From an uncultured Opitutaceae bacterium (GTDB lineage Bacteria; Verrucomicrobiota; Verrucomicrobiia; Opitutales; Opitutaceae), in contig OX638348.1 in NCBI GenBank assembly GCA_951813085.1, forward strand, positions 2,799,627 to 2,863,626: DNA of 64,000 bases, read 5' to 3'. Positions 62,732-64,000 of the stretch are shown piece by piece. The translations under genes were made by a program, and so were the position numbers. Within the stretch, counting starts at the first letter, position 1. Each line of letters begins with the position of its first letter. The notes beneath the pieces were generated by a model. It made no database searches. It was not told the origin of the DNA and was given only the letters and a program-made list of their open reading frames with translations.

Positions 62732-63226
62732 ATGCAGTCATTTGCTAATGGATACTACCGATTCCTGCAATGGGTTCTAACCGCCTTGATGGGATTCATA
62801 ATCCTACCCGTATCCCTGCAAATCATTTCCCGCTATACGGGCCTCATTCCTCGATACATTTGGACCGAGGAGATAGCCCGGTTCTGCTTTGTATGGATCG
62901 TCATGATCGGGGCGATGATCGCAGTACGCGATGACTCCCACTTCGACGTAGACATCCTACCGCAGCCTAAGTCGAAACGCGCTCAAGGCATTCGAAATCT
63001 GATTGTGCATGTATTTATCGCCATCATGGCCTTGTTCTTCTCATTCTACGGATTCCAGTTCGCCCAGTTCGGATTCGCGCAGTCCTCAGAAATGAGCGGT
63101 ATCAATATGGCGAGCATCTACGTCTCCTTTCCGCTCGCAGGACTTACTTGGGGGCTCTTTCTGGTCGAGAAAGTCACTGCAGACATCAAGCTGATTAGAA
63201 GCGTTAGGGCGGAGGGCGAGCCATGA
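62732..63226 (+). CDS. TRAP transporter small permease (DctQ)
   Basis: The 164-residue membrane protein has four predicted helices and the DctQ pattern: FIILPVSLQIISRYTG, IWTEEIARFCFVWIVMIGAMIAVRDDSHF. It pairs with DctM and the DctP binding protein. It starts 36 bases after the DctP gene, and its TGA overlaps the ATG of the DctM gene (ATGA). Confidence 0.92.
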   Translation: MQSFANGYYRFLQWVLTALMGFIILPVSLQIISRYTGLIPRYIWTEEIARFCFVWIVMIGAMIAVRDDSHFDVDILPQPKSKRAQGIRNLIVHVFIAIMALFFSFYGFQFAQFGFAQSSEMSGINMASIYVSFPLAGLTWGLFLVEKVTADIKLIRSVRAEGEP

Positions 63227-64000
63227 GCGCGGGCGAGGTTTCCTTGCTCCTCTTTGGCGCGTTCGCGACGCTTATCATACTGAGGGTACCGGTTTCGTTC
63301 GCCCTCGGGCTGGCCTGCATTCCCGTCTTTATCATCGACCCGCGCATGACCCCGTTCGTCCTGCTCCAGGAGATGTGGAAATCCTACAACGCGTTTATTC
63401 TGCTCGCGGTGCCTTTCTTCCTCCTCGCGGCGAACTTGATGAACGCCTCGGGCATCACCAAGCGCTTGGTAAATCTCGCTCGCGCTTCCGTGGGCCACTT
63501 GCCCGGTGGACTCGGGCATATCAACGTAATGGTCAGCATGCTGTTCGCAGGGATTTCCGGATCTTCCACCGCTGATGCTGCAGGGATAGGATCGCTCATG
63601 ATCCCGGCGATGAAAAAACAAGGCTACGACACCAGCTTTTCCGTCGCCATTACCGCCTGCTCATCCGTAATGGGAGTTATAATACCGCCAAGCATCCTGA
63701 TGATCGTCTGGGGCGGGCTCATGTCGGTCTCGATTGGCGGCTTGTTCCTAGCTGGCGTGATACCGGGCATCCTAATGGCGTTGATCATGATGGGCACAGT
63801 ACTCATCTACGCGAAAATTCGAAACTACCCTATCTACAAGCGCGCTTCGTTAAAGGAATTCCTGCAAGCCTTAGGCCAAGCGATCTTCGCCCTTGTCACT
63901 CCAGCTATCATCGTGGGCGGTATCATCCTGGGCTTCTTCACCCCCACCGAGGCGTCCGTGGTTGCGGTTGTGTACTCAGCGATTCTCGGTGGCCTCATCT
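63223..64000 (+). CDS. TRAP transporter large permease (DctM), cut by window end
   Basis: The frame opens at ATG 63223, overlapping the DctQ stop, and is still open at the window end after 259 codons. A GGAGGGCGAG sequence lies just upstream, one of few clear Shine-Dalgarno-like sites here. The translation shows LLLFGAFATLIILRVPVSFAL, MLFAGISGSSTADAAGIGSL and GVIIPPSILMIVWGG, all typical of DctM. It forms the main sodium-driven channel of the TRAP system. Confidence 0.93.
   Translation, partial: MSAGEVSLLLFGAFATLIILRVPVSFALGLACIPVFIIDPRMTPFVLLQEMWKSYNAFILLAVPFFLLAANLMNASGITKRLVNLARASVGHLPGGLGHINVMVSMLFAGISGSSTADAAGIGSLMIPAMKKQGYDTSFSVAITACSSVMGVIIPPSILMIVWGGLMSVSIGGLFLAGVIPGILMALIMMGTVLIYAKIRNYPIYKRASLKEFLQALGQAIFALVTPAIIVGGIILGFFTPTEASVVAVVYSAILGGLI

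Overview
The window looks like part of a marine Verrucomicrobiota chromosome, probably Opitutae (inference). The evidence is the mix of PVC-type gene families: six S1 sulfatases, a PVC-type haem-binding CxxCH protein with HEAT-like repeats, a DUF2231/planctomycete-cytochrome-c protein, DUF1080 proteins, ThuA, and Tat-exported Gfo/Idh/MocA oxidoreductases. Few starts have a recognisable Shine-Dalgarno sequence, so starts were chosen mainly on protein features. No rRNA, tRNA, CRISPR array, integrase or transposase was seen. Only one transcription factor, a ROK protein, is encoded.

Layout. 1-6.9 kb (+): acyl-CoA catabolism, with the C-terminal end of a 3-hydroxyacyl-CoA dehydrogenase, an acyl-CoA ligase, a quinone oxidoreductase-like enzyme, a membrane haem protein and an acyl-CoA dehydrogenase. 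6.9-17 kb: a divergent catabolic locus around the ROK regulator. The minus arm holds a 2-hydroxyacid dehydrogenase, an HpcH/HpaI aldolase and an Fe-alcohol dehydrogenase. The plus arm holds a Gfo/Idh oxidoreductase, an aldehyde dehydrogenase, a transaldolase-like enzyme, RidA and a GlpD-like enzyme. This suits breakdown of a sugar acid or deoxy sugar to pyruvate plus a short aldehyde. 17-24 kb: a sodium symporter/Gfo-Idh pair, a dienoyl-CoA isomerase-like enzyme, a probable integron-type cassette (DUF4375 protein with an attC-like site) and a second Fe-alcohol dehydrogenase. 24-47 kb: sulfated-polysaccharide-type functions (sulfatases, an agarase-like clan GH-A protein, a PQQ/cytochrome/DUF1080 fusion, a ThuA-SGNH-haem protein operon, and a P450 with a zinc alcohol dehydrogenase), punctuated by five copies of a palindrome-rich repeat ending in TTAACAGGAT. 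47-49 kb: the tdh-kbl threonine operon. 49-64 kb: an FAD oxidoreductase, an epoxide-hydrolase-like protein, an orphan Bug binding protein, DUF1080, two sulfatases, a hydrolase without its nucleophile elbow, a sugar isomerase fused to foreign DNA, an SDR and a TRAP transporter cut by the window end.

The most unusual points are: (1) a P450 and a zinc alcohol dehydrogenase in the same frame, separated only by TAG, with no ATG/GTG/TTG able to start the complete second enzyme; (2) a mobile-looking repeat family with inverted ends; (3) a foreign, repeat-bearing coding segment fused to a sugar isomerase; (4) two near-identical TetR-like operators 17.6 kb apart, in front of two acyl-CoA units; (5) a gene-cassette relic with an attC-like site; (6) a hydrolase and a sulfatase that look damaged.
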